A DNA stretch of 47,147 nucleotides, from assembly GCA_903838675.1 (NCBI GenBank), contig CAILZI010000232.1:1-47147 (forward strand). The letters are read 5' to 3'. The position numbers and the translations under genes were made by a program. Every line of letters begins with the position of its first letter. Within the stretch, counting starts at the first letter, position 1. Below the pieces are notes generated by a model, which saw only the letters and a list, made by a program, of their open reading frames with translations, was not told where the DNA came from and ran no database searches. Positions 1 to 9,100 of this stretch are shown in pieces. The stretch comes from an uncultured Verrucomicrobiota bacterium (lineage in GTDB: Bacteria > Verrucomicrobiota > Verrucomicrobiia > Verrucomicrobiales > Verrucomicrobiaceae).

Positions 1-2490
1 CCGCGACCTGACAATCTCACTGGCGAGCGACTCGACAATGAGAGTGCGCAGACCATAGCCGTCTTTCTTGACGGCCTGGAAGATGTCTTCGATCACGAAT
101 TCATCGACAGGTTCCATGTGGCGGCCGGCAGCGTAGCTGAGCACCTGGCCTATGAGATGGTGCGTGAAGGAATCCTGCCGGCTCGTGAGGAGGATCTTTT
201 TGAAGTCGTAGAAACCGGCATAGGTTTCCCCGGAAGGAAACTCTCCAGTAGAGTCAATCTTCGGAGCCGGCGTCTTGCTCTTGTTGGGTTTGGGATAAGT
301 CGTGCGCCAGCGACCAATGGGGTCAAAGGTTTCGAGACTGAAACCAAGCGGATCAATCTTGTGATGGCATTCAGCGCAGGTCTTGTCGGCTCGGTGCTTT
401 TCAAGGCGCTCGCGGATGGTGGTGGCACCATTCACATCGGCGTCGATCGCGGGGACGACATCCGGTGGCGGCGGTGGTTTGATGCCGAGGATGTTTTCTG
501 AAACCCACACCCCGCGCGTCACTGGCGAGGTTTCCACCCCATTGGCACTGACCGTGAGCACCCCCGCCATGCCGAGCAGACCACCGCGCTCATGATTGCC
601 GTTGATGCTGACACGCTGGAACCCGTCGGCAATGCGCATCGTTTTCTGCTGCGGCAGGTTGTAGAGTTTGGCCAGCCGCTTGTCGATGAATGAATAATCG
701 GCATCAAGAAACTTGCTCACCGAGCCGTTGTTGCGGACGAGATCGCGGAAAAACATTCGTGCTTCCGTCTTCATGGCCTCGGGAAGGTTTTCAGCATAAA
801 ACACACGCATCGTTTCACGTGGCGGCGGCATGCCGCCGAGATCGCGCAGATTCAGCCAGCCGTCGAGGAACCCGTTCACGAATGATTCGACGCGGTCATC
901 CGCGAGCATGCGCAGACTTTGCTTTTTGAGCTCCTTGGGGTCGCTCAGTTTTCCAGACGCAGCGGCTGCCAGCAGTTCCATATCTGGCGGCGTGGTCCAG
1001 AGCGCGTAGGAGAGACGGGAGGCCAGATCGTAAGGGCCCAGCTTCGTCTGCTTTTCATCCGTGACCTCGCTGAGGTAGAGAAACGACGGCGAGCAGAGAA
1101 TCAGCTTCAAAGCATCTAGCGCGGCCTGTCGCGGAGCCGCCTTTTCACCAATGCGCTTGTCGTAGATCTTTCGGATGCCTGCGCGGTCCGCGTCATTGAG
1201 CGGGCGGCGAAACGCACGCTCACCAAAGGCATAAAGTTGATCCAGCGCATGCTCCGCCTGAAAGCCCTGCTCACCGAACACCGTGACTTCCTCCGCACTG
1301 CCACCTTTTTCGGGAAGCGGGCCATTGATCTTGATCTCGCCGATGCGGATGTGGGGCAGCTTCCCCTCCCGCAGCAAAAGTGCTCGCCCGACCCCGGATT
1401 TCTCAGCTTTGCCTTTGAGTTCGTCTTTGTAGCGCTGGTTGATCGTCACAACAGATGCACGCGACTCATAAGGGCCAGTGGGAAAAATAAAGCGCGGCGT
1501 TTGTCCAGCCTCAAGCCAGACGCGAAACTTGATCCACGTCGGTTTGTCGTCGGGTACAGTCGCCTGACCAAGCAGAGGTTCGATCGCCTGCGGATAGTGG
1601 ATGTGCCCCTTGGTAACGTCTCCTGGCACGACCCCCAGAATAAACGGCTCCGAGAAATCGATGCCGAAGATGGCGGGATCATAATGCGTGTCGCGGTGCA
1701 TCGCCTGCGCGTTCACCTCGATGTCGTAGAGTCCCGACTCCGGCACGCCTTTGAGAAAATCCTCAATGTGGCCATAGCCACCCTGGCGCGTATCGGTGTT
1801 CGGCTGTTCGTAGAGGCAGAGGAACTGGAAATTGAAGACCTCTTTGTGTGACCCTTGTAACTCCTCATACTGGACAAAGTGGCCTTTGAAGTCCCAGGCC
1901 TTCGGCGGCATCGGCTCCTTGCCGAGGCGTGTCTCCACCAGGCGGTTCGCGGATTGAAAGTACTGGTCCAGCAGGAAGCCGGACGTCACAAGTGATTTGC
2001 CAATGGTGTCGATGTGCTCGCTGGCCTTTTCCTTTGGGAAATCAGCGGTGAGTCCGAGGGTGTCCACCCGGCGGCCAAAGAGGGTCGCGAGCGTGCTTTC
2101 GTATTCACGATTCGACAGCCGTCGCATCACCGTGCGTGCTCCGGAGCTCTCGATCTTGCCACGCGCTGAAGCAACGCCCTGGCGCAGAAAGCGTATGACG
2201 CCGAGCCGCTCATCGTCCGTCGGCTGGTCCGCCTTCTTGGGCGGCATCTCCTTCAGGGTGATCTGGTCGATGATGTCTTTGGCCGCGATGAGCTCCGCTT
2301 CGCTCTTCAGCGGAAACTTGAAGTGCTCGAACTCGCGGTCCCCCTTCTTGGCGTCGGCATCGTGGCATTCCAGGCAGTACTTCCCCATGAACTGAGAAAG
2401 CACCTTCGGGTCAGGTTGGTCTGCGGCTTGAGCGAACCCTGAAACGAGAGCGGTTCCCAAGACGAACTGGCGGAATAAATGAGGACGCAT
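1..2490 (-). CDS. DUF1592-type exported cytochrome c protein, 3' end beyond window
   Basis: The reading frame opens with ATG at 2490 and stays open to the left edge (830 codons), so only the last few residues can be missing. A signal peptide (MRPHLFRQFVLGTALVSGFAQA) is followed by a heme-c motif CLECH near residue 40 and the usual MPPK sequence. Later come the conserved blocks of the DUF1587/1592/1588/1585 family, including FRRPL, SPSFLY, FVNGFLDGWLNLRDL, HRGGLLGM-like and SPVTRGVW, then a second heme motif CAECH followed by DPLGFSLE. The family is typical of Planctomycetes and Verrucomicrobia and is presumed to act outside the cytoplasmic membrane in electron transfer linked to polymer breakdown; the substrate is unknown. 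It starts 28 bp after the DUF1552 gene, the standard partner, so the two are probably cotranscribed. The call is firm; the biochemical role is inference. Confidence 0.9.
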   Translation of the reverse strand, partial: MRPHLFRQFVLGTALVSGFAQAADQPDPKVLSQFMGKYCLECHDADAKKGDREFEHFKFPLKSEAELIAAKDIIDQITLKEMPPKKADQPTDDERLGVIRFLRQGVASARGKIESSGARTVMRRLSNREYESTLATLFGRRVDTLGLTADFPKEKASEHIDTIGKSLVTSGFLLDQYFQSANRLVETRLGKEPMPPKAWDFKGHFVQYEELQGSHKEVFNFQFLCLYEQPNTDTRQGGYGHIEDFLKGVPESGLYDIEVNAQAMHRDTHYDPAIFGIDFSEPFILGVVPGDVTKGHIHYPQAIEPLLGQATVPDDKPTWIKFRVWLEAGQTPRFIFPTGPYESRASVVTINQRYKDELKGKAEKSGVGRALLLREGKLPHIRIGEIKINGPLPEKGGSAEEVTVFGEQGFQAEHALDQLYAFGERAFRRPLNDADRAGIRKIYDKRIGEKAAPRQAALDALKLILCSPSFLYLSEVTDEKQTKLGPYDLASRLSYALWTTPPDMELLAAAASGKLSDPKELKKQSLRMLADDRVESFVNGFLDGWLNLRDLGGMPPPRETMRVFYAENLPEAMKTEARMFFRDLVRNNGSVSKFLDADYSFIDKRLAKLYNLPQQKTMRIADGFQRVSINGNHERGGLLGMAGVLTVSANGVETSPVTRGVWVSENILGIKPPPPPDVVPAIDADVNGATTIRERLEKHRADKTCAECHHKIDPLGFSLETFDPIGRWRTTYPKPNKSKTPAPKIDSTGEFPSGETYAGFYDFKKILLTSRQDSFTHHLIGQVLSYAAGRHMEPVDEFVIEDIFQAVKKDGYGLRTLIVESLASEIVRSR

Positions 2491-2518
2491 CAGCAAACAA
2501 AAAATCCCAAATCGCATC

Positions 2519-3790
2519 TCAGGCAAAAGTACCGGTGCTGTTGCCAAAGGAATCCGTTTCCACACCCATCTTCTGCGCGATGTCCACGAAGAGATTGCAC
2601 AGCGGCACTTTGTTGATGCCCTCACGCGGCACTTCACGGAATTCGCCATGCTTGTAGCCGCCACCCGCGAGGATGATGGGCAGGTCGGAGTTCTTGTGCG
2701 AATTGCCATCGCCCATGCCGCTGCCGAAGAGCACCGTGGTGGAGTCCAGCAAGGTGCGGTCGCCATCGTTCATCTTCGAGAGCCGCGTGATGAATTTGCC
2801 CAAGTGCTCGATCTGATACTTCTCCAGGGTGATGAGGCTCGCGATGGCTTCCGCGTCGTTTCCGTGGTGCGAGAGGCCATGCCAGTCTTTTTTGATCCCG
2901 AGATGCTGCGGCATGAAGTCACCACCGATTTCCAGCGTGGCGATGCGCGTGCTGTCCGTCTGCAAGGCCAGCGCGATCAGCTCATAGAGGATCGGCAGGT
3001 CTTCGACGGCGTTGTGATTCGCGGGCTTGTCAAAAGGGGCCTTGGGCTTCGGCTGGCTGACCCATCGCTGGCGCAGTTCCAGGCGCTTCTCCACATCGCG
3101 CACGGAAGTGAGATACTCATCCAGCTTGTCCTTGTCCTCCTTGTTGACCCGTTTGGACAGGCGGTTCGCCTCGTCCATCACCGAGTCGAGAATGGATGAC
3201 TGCACCTGGTTTTCCTGAATCCGGCGCGCCTGACGCTCCTTGGAGTCACTGACGAAAAGCTTCTCAAACAACTGCGAAGGATTTGTGACCGGTGGCACAC
3301 GCACACCCGACTTCGTCCAGGCGATCTGGCAGCCGCCGTGAATGCCGCCTTCCGATCCGACGGTCAGCGAGGGAAACCGCGTTTCGAAGCCGATCTCGTC
3401 CGCGAGATACTGGTCGATGGTCACATTGCCATCCGGGCGGTTTTGCGCCTCGGAATTCAGCACCCCGGAAAGAAACGAATGCACCGCGAAGTGTCCGCCT
3501 TTCACACCGTGATCGAGGCCACGATAAACAGTCATCTGGCTGCGATTTTCCCACAGCGGCTCCAGCAGTGTGGTTTTCTCATACTCGCGGCCTTGGGTGG
3601 TCGGGAAAAGCTGCTTTGTCTGATAGCCAAGAAGATTGCCCACGGCCACGAAACGACGCGCTCCGGTGCCTGCACCCTTGGCGGTCTGAACGGCAGAATT
3701 GCCGCCCACGGTGCCAGCCATGAGTGAAGGGAGTCCCGGCAGGGCGAGCGAGGTGCCCAGAGATTGGAGAATGAAACGGCGTCTGTTCAT
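2519..3790 (-). CDS. DUF1552 Tat-exported protein
   Basis: A 423-aa protein beginning MNRRRFILQSLG, a twin-arginine signal (RRRFI followed by a hydrophobic stretch). The body contains features usual for DUF1552: YRGLDHGVKGGHFAVHSFLSG, a VTIDQYLA segment near residue 125, and a C-terminal GSGMGDGNSHKNSDLP block near residue 355. The fold is thought to be related to alkaline-phosphatase/sulfatase-like proteins (DUF1501 group), but no reaction is established. It lies between the hydrolase (62 bp upstream, with a strong hairpin in the gap) and the DUF1592 cytochrome (28 bp downstream). DUF1552 and DUF1592 genes are habitually paired in Verrucomicrobia and Planctomycetes, which suggests a joint exported complex. 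Length and start fit the family. Confidence 0.92.
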   Translation of the reverse strand: MNRRRFILQSLGTSLALPGLPSLMAGTVGGNSAVQTAKGAGTGARRFVAVGNLLGYQTKQLFPTTQGREYEKTTLLEPLWENRSQMTVYRGLDHGVKGGHFAVHSFLSGVLNSEAQNRPDGNVTIDQYLADEIGFETRFPSLTVGSEGGIHGGCQIAWTKSGVRVPPVTNPSQLFEKLFVSDSKERQARRIQENQVQSSILDSVMDEANRLSKRVNKEDKDKLDEYLTSVRDVEKRLELRQRWVSQPKPKAPFDKPANHNAVEDLPILYELIALALQTDSTRIATLEIGGDFMPQHLGIKKDWHGLSHHGNDAEAIASLITLEKYQIEHLGKFITRLSKMNDGDRTLLDSTTVLFGSGMGDGNSHKNSDLPIILAGGGYKHGEFREVPREGINKVPLCNLFVDIAQKMGVETDSFGNSTGTFA

Positions 3791-3795
3791 GATTT

Positions 3796-3826
3796 GGTGC
3801 TCTGACTACTACGTAGCCAGAGCACC
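3796..3826 (-). other. Intercistronic perfect hairpin
   Basis: Between the hydrolase stop and the DUF1552 start is an inverted repeat: GGTGCTCTG / CAGAGCACC (9 bp), a one-base mismatch, then CTAC/GTAG around a 3-nt loop. No U-run follows on either strand, so it is not a classic intrinsic terminator. It could be an mRNA processing or stability element between two cistrons, or a REP-like unit. Confidence 0.6.
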
Positions 3827-3852
3827 CCGTGTTGCAGCAGGAAACACGCCCT

Positions 3853-5175
3853 TTACTCGGATTTCAGCCCCACGGTATTGACCGCAATCACACGATATTG
3901 GTGCTTTTTACCAGCCTCAGGCTCTTTGTCGATGAAACGCATCTCGACCAGCGGATTGGTGGGCGTGTCACTGTATTGCAGGCCTTGGAATACTGGGCGG
4001 CCAAAGGGATTCTTCGGCTGCTCCGGCACGGTACCGATCTCCTTACCATCTCGCTCGATGATAAAATGAGCCAGGCCGCTTTCGGGATCGGCCTTCGCCT
4101 TCCAGGTCAGCACGTTGTCTTTCACCTGCAGCCCCGTGGGTGCAGGCGGCGGGGTGGTGTCGGGAACGGTGGTGTCTTTGATATAGACCTCCCAAGCCTT
4201 TGCGACTTCTTCATTCGGCAGCCAGACGGCCTTGTCTTTCTCTCCGGTAAACTTGGCGGCAGGAACGGCTTCAGTTCCCAGCAAGGCTGCAAGCCAGGCG
4301 TTCTTCGTCGGCATCGGTTTCAGCGCACTCCCGCTCTTTTCCGGCAGTCGCGCAGTGAGGCATGCATCCAGCCAGCGAATGGTGAAGTAGCGCTGATTGC
4401 CGCACTCATGCGTGGTCAGGGGATCCACTGATACTCCGATCAGTCCGCCCTTCGCACGAACGGCGGTGAAGAACGTTTCATTCGATGCCCAGGCTCCGGC
4501 AAAGCGCCCTTCCTTGACCGTTACTCCTTCCTTGGTGCCCAGATTGCACATGATCGGCACTCCAGCCACAGCCTCAGGCAAAGCGTAGACCTTGATCGTG
4601 GGCCGGGCCGGATTGGCCTCCAGCATCGGCACGCCTGAGCGCAGGCATGCTGCCGCGACACGGTCTGGGTGCAGCAGCGTCATGCCGCCCGCCCAGTGAC
4701 CGCCGCCACTATGTCCCCACAGCGCCCATGGCACCTTCGCGAGTTCGGGATGGCCGGACTTTGCCCCGAGATCCGCGAGGGCTTTTTGAAATGCTGCATC
4801 GGAACCATTGCGCGGGTCGCACCACATCTGGCAGTCAGCCTTCTCCGGCTGCTCATAAGACGGTGCCAGCAGGGCGCAGTCATGCTTTCTGGCCAGCGCC
4901 TGCCAGTGCAGGTCATAGGCGCCGGTGAGGCCGGATTTGCATGAGCCTTCACCGCAGCCGTGCTGATGCACGATCACCCCGCGCAACGCCTTCACACCGG
5001 GCGGGACCCACACCGTGTAGTTCACCGGAAAGATCAATTCCCCCGGCTGGGTGGAGGCCTCGTAACGCACGCGGTAGTAGGGCGGATCAGCCGCAGGAAA
5101 AACATCATAGGGCGGCTGCTGTGCTGACAACGAAGCGCTCAGGGCGAGAAATGAGAGGAGATAAAGAAAACGCAT
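3853..5175 (-). CDS. Secreted alpha/beta hydrolase with C-terminal Fn3-like domain
   Basis: I start the protein at the ATG at 5175 (440 aa) because it gives a clean signal peptide (MRFLYLLSFLALSASLSA); the frame opens further upstream, at 5280, but those 35 residues are not signal-like. An alpha/beta-hydrolase core follows, with the nucleophile elbow GHSGGG (Ser about residue 156), an oxyanion-type HQHGCGEG segment near 70 and a candidate catalytic His in THECGNQRYF. From about residue 345 a PPAPTGLQVKDNVLTWKA stretch and the ending YRVIAVNTVGLKSE indicate a fibronectin type III-like domain. The protein is probably an exported esterase or peptidase-like enzyme of unknown substrate. It is the first gene of the possible minus-strand operon and is divergent from the DUF1080 gene across 110 bp. 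Confidence 0.85.
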   Translation of the reverse strand: MRFLYLLSFLALSASLSAQQPPYDVFPAADPPYYRVRYEASTQPGELIFPVNYTVWVPPGVKALRGVIVHQHGCGEGSCKSGLTGAYDLHWQALARKHDCALLAPSYEQPEKADCQMWCDPRNGSDAAFQKALADLGAKSGHPELAKVPWALWGHSGGGHWAGGMTLLHPDRVAAACLRSGVPMLEANPARPTIKVYALPEAVAGVPIMCNLGTKEGVTVKEGRFAGAWASNETFFTAVRAKGGLIGVSVDPLTTHECGNQRYFTIRWLDACLTARLPEKSGSALKPMPTKNAWLAALLGTEAVPAAKFTGEKDKAVWLPNEEVAKAWEVYIKDTTVPDTTPPPAPTGLQVKDNVLTWKAKADPESGLAHFIIERDGKEIGTVPEQPKNPFGRPVFQGLQYSDTPTNPLVEMRFIDKEPEAGKKHQYRVIAVNTVGLKSE

Positions 5176-5285
5176 GGAAGCAAACCAACAGGGAATGAAG
5201 TGAGAAAGTTGCAAGCGAGACGAGAAATCACGGTGCAGCGCCCGTTCTTCCTGCCCCACCCAATCCAAGTCCCCGACCACGCCTC

Positions 5286-6074
5286 ATGAGACCCGCCGCA
5301 CTTCTCTCTCTGTTCCTATTCGCCGCCGCAGCCTCCGCCGAGGACGGCTTCACCTCCCTGTTCAATGGCAAGGACCTCACCGGCTGGGATGGCGACCCCA
5401 AGCTCTGGAAAGTGGAGAACGGTGAAGTCATCGGCACCTGCACCGGGCCAGATGCCATGCCAAACAACTCCTTTCTCATCTGGCGCGGCGGCCAGGTGAA
5501 GGACTTCGAACTGCACGCCACCGTGCGCGTCGAAGGCGACAACAATTCCGGCATTCAATACCGCAGCCGCGAGCTGCCGGAGGTCGCCCCGTGGGTCATC
5601 ACCGGGTATCAGATCGACATCCATCCCGCCACCGAGCACACGGGCATGACCTATGAGGAAAAAGGGCGCGGCATTTTCGGCCTCAATGGCACCAACGTCA
5701 TGCTCGACCCCACCGGCACACTGTGGAAGCTCTCCGAGCACGAACCGGTGAAGGTGGATGTCTCGCAGTGGAACGAGTACACCATCATCGCACGCGGCAA
5801 TCATCTGGTGCATAAGATCAACGGCAAGATCACCTCCGAACTGACCGACTGCGATGAGGGCAAGCGCGCCCTGGCAGGCCTGCTGGCCATTCAGCTCCAT
5901 CGCGGCAACCCGAACAGCGTTCACATCAAAGACCTCCGCCTCAAAGTGCTCCCGGTCACGGAGCCATCGTCTTTTGATCCGACAAAACTTCCTGCTGGAG
6001 CCGTGAAGATTGAAAAACCCCGCACGAAAAGCCCGCAGGGCACCGGGCCGGTCCTGCCGCCGACGAAGAAGTAA
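5286..6074 (+). CDS. DUF1080 (3-keto-disaccharide hydrolase-like) exported protein
   Basis: A 262-aa protein with signal peptide MRPAALLSLFLFAAAASA, then the diagnostic DUF1080 opening FTSLFNGKDLTGWDGD, the WKVENGEVIG segment, NSGIQYRSRE and the C-terminal IQLHRGNPNSVHIKDLRLK. The domain is a concanavalin/laminin-G-like beta sandwich; some members hydrolyse 3-keto-glycosides, and many in PVC bacteria are uncharacterised exported proteins. The tail (KTSPQGTGPVLPPTKK) is proline/lysine rich. It is divergent from the hydrolase and lies 94 bp before the ThuA multidomain gene, consistent with a carbohydrate-catabolism cluster. Family assignment is secure; substrate unknown. Confidence 0.93.
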   Translation: MRPAALLSLFLFAAAASAEDGFTSLFNGKDLTGWDGDPKLWKVENGEVIGTCTGPDAMPNNSFLIWRGGQVKDFELHATVRVEGDNNSGIQYRSRELPEVAPWVITGYQIDIHPATEHTGMTYEEKGRGIFGLNGTNVMLDPTGTLWKLSEHEPVKVDVSQWNEYTIIARGNHLVHKINGKITSELTDCDEGKRALAGLLAIQLHRGNPNSVHIKDLRLKVLPVTEPSSFDPTKLPAGAVKIEKPRTKSPQGTGPVLPPTKK

Positions 6075-6104
6075 TTCGGATAAATCCTCTGCCCTTCAAT
6101 TTTA

Positions 6105-6115
6105 TTGTCCGGTTT
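6105..6115 (+). promoter_or_regulatory. Shared upstream motif TTGTCCGGTTT (copy 1)
   Basis: The 11-mer TTGTCCGGTTT, followed by C/T-G, lies 64 bp before the ATG at 6169. An identical 11-mer lies 61 bp before the paralogous gene at 10758. Equal placement before two related genes suggests a common promoter element or operator; no matching -10 is obvious. Confidence 0.5.
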
Positions 6116-6168
6116 CGTCACCTGCCGCGAGATACCACACCGCAACTCCACGTTTGCTCCAACCTGTT

Positions 6169-9100
6169 ATGACCAACCCAGCCACCCTACTGCTCACCCT
6201 GTTTTCGCTCGTGACCTTCGCGAGCGCCGCGCCACTTGTCTTTGAAGGCACCGAAGGGCCTGGTAAAGGCAAGCACATCGTCTTCCTGGCCGGAGATCAT
6301 GAATACCGTTCCGAAGAATCGATGCCGGCCATCGCGCGACTGCTGGCCAAGCATCAGGGTTTCAAGTGCACCGTGCTTTTCGACATCGACAAGGAAGGCG
6401 ACATCGTGGCGGGCGAAGTCGCAAACATGCCGGGGATGGAGGCGCTGGACACGGCCGACCTTGCGGTAGTGTTCCTGCGCTTTCAACAGTTCCCTGCGGA
6501 CCAGATGAAGCACTTCGACGCCTACCTCGCCCGTGGCGGCCCGGTGATCGGATTGCGCACCGCGACGCATGGCTTCAAGACAACAAAGGATGATCCCTTC
6601 GCGAAGTATTCTTATGACAGCAAGGTCGCCGGTTATGAGCTTGGATTTGGCCATCAGGTGCTCGGGCAGACGTGGGTGGGCCACTACGGCACCAATCACA
6701 AGCAGAGCACGCGCATCGCCATCGTGCCGGACAAGGCTGCGCATCCGATTCTCCGTGGTGTGAAGGACATCTGGGTGCAGGCGGGCGGCTATGTGGGCAA
6801 ACCCACGGATGGCGAGATTTTGACCATGGCCCAGCCACTCAATGGCATGACGCAAGACTCTCCCGCTGACACCACCAAGCCGCCGATGCCAAGCGAATGG
6901 ACCCGCACCTACAAGTCCGCCTCTGGTAAAACGGGCCGCGTCTTCACCACACTCTACGGCACCTCGGAAGACATCACAAATGAGGGCTATCGCCGCATTA
7001 TCGTAAACGGCATCTTCTGGGCACTGGGCCTGGAGGACGCCATCAAGCCTGACCTCGATGTGTCTTTCGTTGGCCCCTTTAAGCCGAACACATTCGGCGG
7101 CGGTGCCTATGCCCATGGCGTCAAACCCGAGATGTATGCAGGTTTCACCTCGCAGATTCCTGCCAATAATAACACGAGGAGCACCAAAAAAGCCAAGCAA
7201 GAAGAAAAGCCAGCAGCGAAAGCCGATGGAGCAGCCAAAGTCTCTCTCACCACAGGCAAGCCAGCGCGCTACGTCCGTGTCGAACTCCCCGGTGACAAAC
7301 GCACGCTGACGCTGGCAGAAGTTGAAGTCATGAGCGGTGGCAAGAATGTCGCCAAAGGCGGCAAGGCGACCCAATCCACTACAGCAGGTGGCCCGGCGGA
7401 ACGGGCACTTGATGGCAACAAGGACCGCGAGTGGGGCAAATCTGGGCAGACACACACCAAGGAGAATCTGCCGAACACCTGGTGGGAAGTGGATCTGGGC
7501 GCTGCCTTCGCAGTGGATTCGGTGGGCATCTGGAACCGCAGCGGCTTTGAGTTCCGCCTCGATGGCTTTACGCTGAAGCTGCTCGATCCAGAGCGGAAGG
7601 AAGTCTTCGTGATCAGCAACGTGGCCGCGCCAGAGTCGATGGTCATTGATGTGAAGGGCGGCGGCAAAACGACCTACCTGACCTACGATGGCAAGCCGGG
7701 CAAGGCAGCCGCAAAATCCAGTGGCGGTGGTGCTGCTCCTGTGAAGGAGCCTGAACTGGCCGAGGTGCCTTCGGACTACAAAGACCCGGCACCGTTCGCC
7801 TTTGGCAAAGGGGAAGTGGTTGCCATTCTGGGCAATGGCCTGCCAGACCGCATGCAGCACGATGGCTGGATGGAAACGCTGCTGCAAAGCCAGCTTCCCG
7901 ATCTGCAAGTGCGCTTCCGCAACATGAGCACCAGTGGCGACCGCCCGAACAGCTACCCCCGCAGCAGCGGTGCCACGCACATGACGGACTATCTGCGCCA
8001 TGTGAAGGCGGATGTCGTGTTCGGCTTCTTTGGCTACAACGAGTCCTACGACAACAAGCCGGAGGAGTTTCAGAAGCAACTCGTCGAGTTCGTGAAGAAG
8101 ACTCGCGGCAGCAAGGCGAATGGCAAATCCTTCCCGCGCATCGTGCTCTTCAGCCCCATCGCGCATGAGGACACGCACAATGTGAACCTGCCGGACGGCA
8201 AAGCACACAATGCACAGCTCGAAGCTTACACGAAAGCCACCGAGGCTGCGGCGAAGGAAGCAGGCGTGGCGTTTGTGGACCTGTATCATCCCTCGCTGGA
8301 GCTGTTCAAAGCCGCGAAGGAGCCGCTCACTATCAACGGCGTGCATCTTTCCATCGAGGGGGATCGTCAGCTTGCTGAAGTCATTGCCAAGGCCTTGCTC
8401 GGAAAGCCGGTGAGTGCATCACCCTCCATGGAACCGCTGCGCGAAGCCGTGATGGACAAGGAACTGCACTGGTACAACCGCTACCACGCGTCCGACGGCA
8501 ACGACGTCTGGGGCAGTCGCTCCACGCTGAGCTTTGTCGATGGTCAGAACAACGCCGTCGTTCTGCAGCATGAGCTTTCAATGCTGGACGTGATGACCGC
8601 AAACCGCGACGAACGCGTCTGGGCGCGCATTACCGGCGGCGACAAAAAGATCGACGACAGCAACGTGCCAAAGCCCGTGCCAGTGATTTCAAATGTCGGA
8701 GGTGGCAGCAAAAGCAGCAGTGCACAGAAGGAAGGCACGCTGAAATACCTTGGCGGCGAAGAGGCTATCAAGCACATGGCGGTGAAGAAGGGCTTTGAAG
8801 TCCATCTGTTCGCCGACGAGACGCGCTTCCCGCAGATCGCGAACCCGGTGCAGATGCAGTTCGACACCAAGGGCCGCCTGTGGGTCGCGGCTTGGCCGAC
8901 CTATCCGAAGTGGGAGCCACTCAAGGAGATGAACGATGCGCTGGTCATCCTGCATGACGACAACAACGACGGCACTGCGGACCGTGCCACGGAGTTTGCC
9001 CGTGTGCAAAACCCACTGGGCTTTGAGTTCTGGAACGGTGGCGTGCTCGTCACTCGCCAGTCGGAGATCCTTTTCCTCAAGGACACCGACGGTGACGACA

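Noticed and set aside
6187..8346. Very long open frame (719 codons) on the minus strand opposite the ThuA multidomain gene
   Set aside because: It is the GC-rich shadow of a gene with clear domains on the plus strand; the translation is full of His, Arg and Cys and has no recognisable family.
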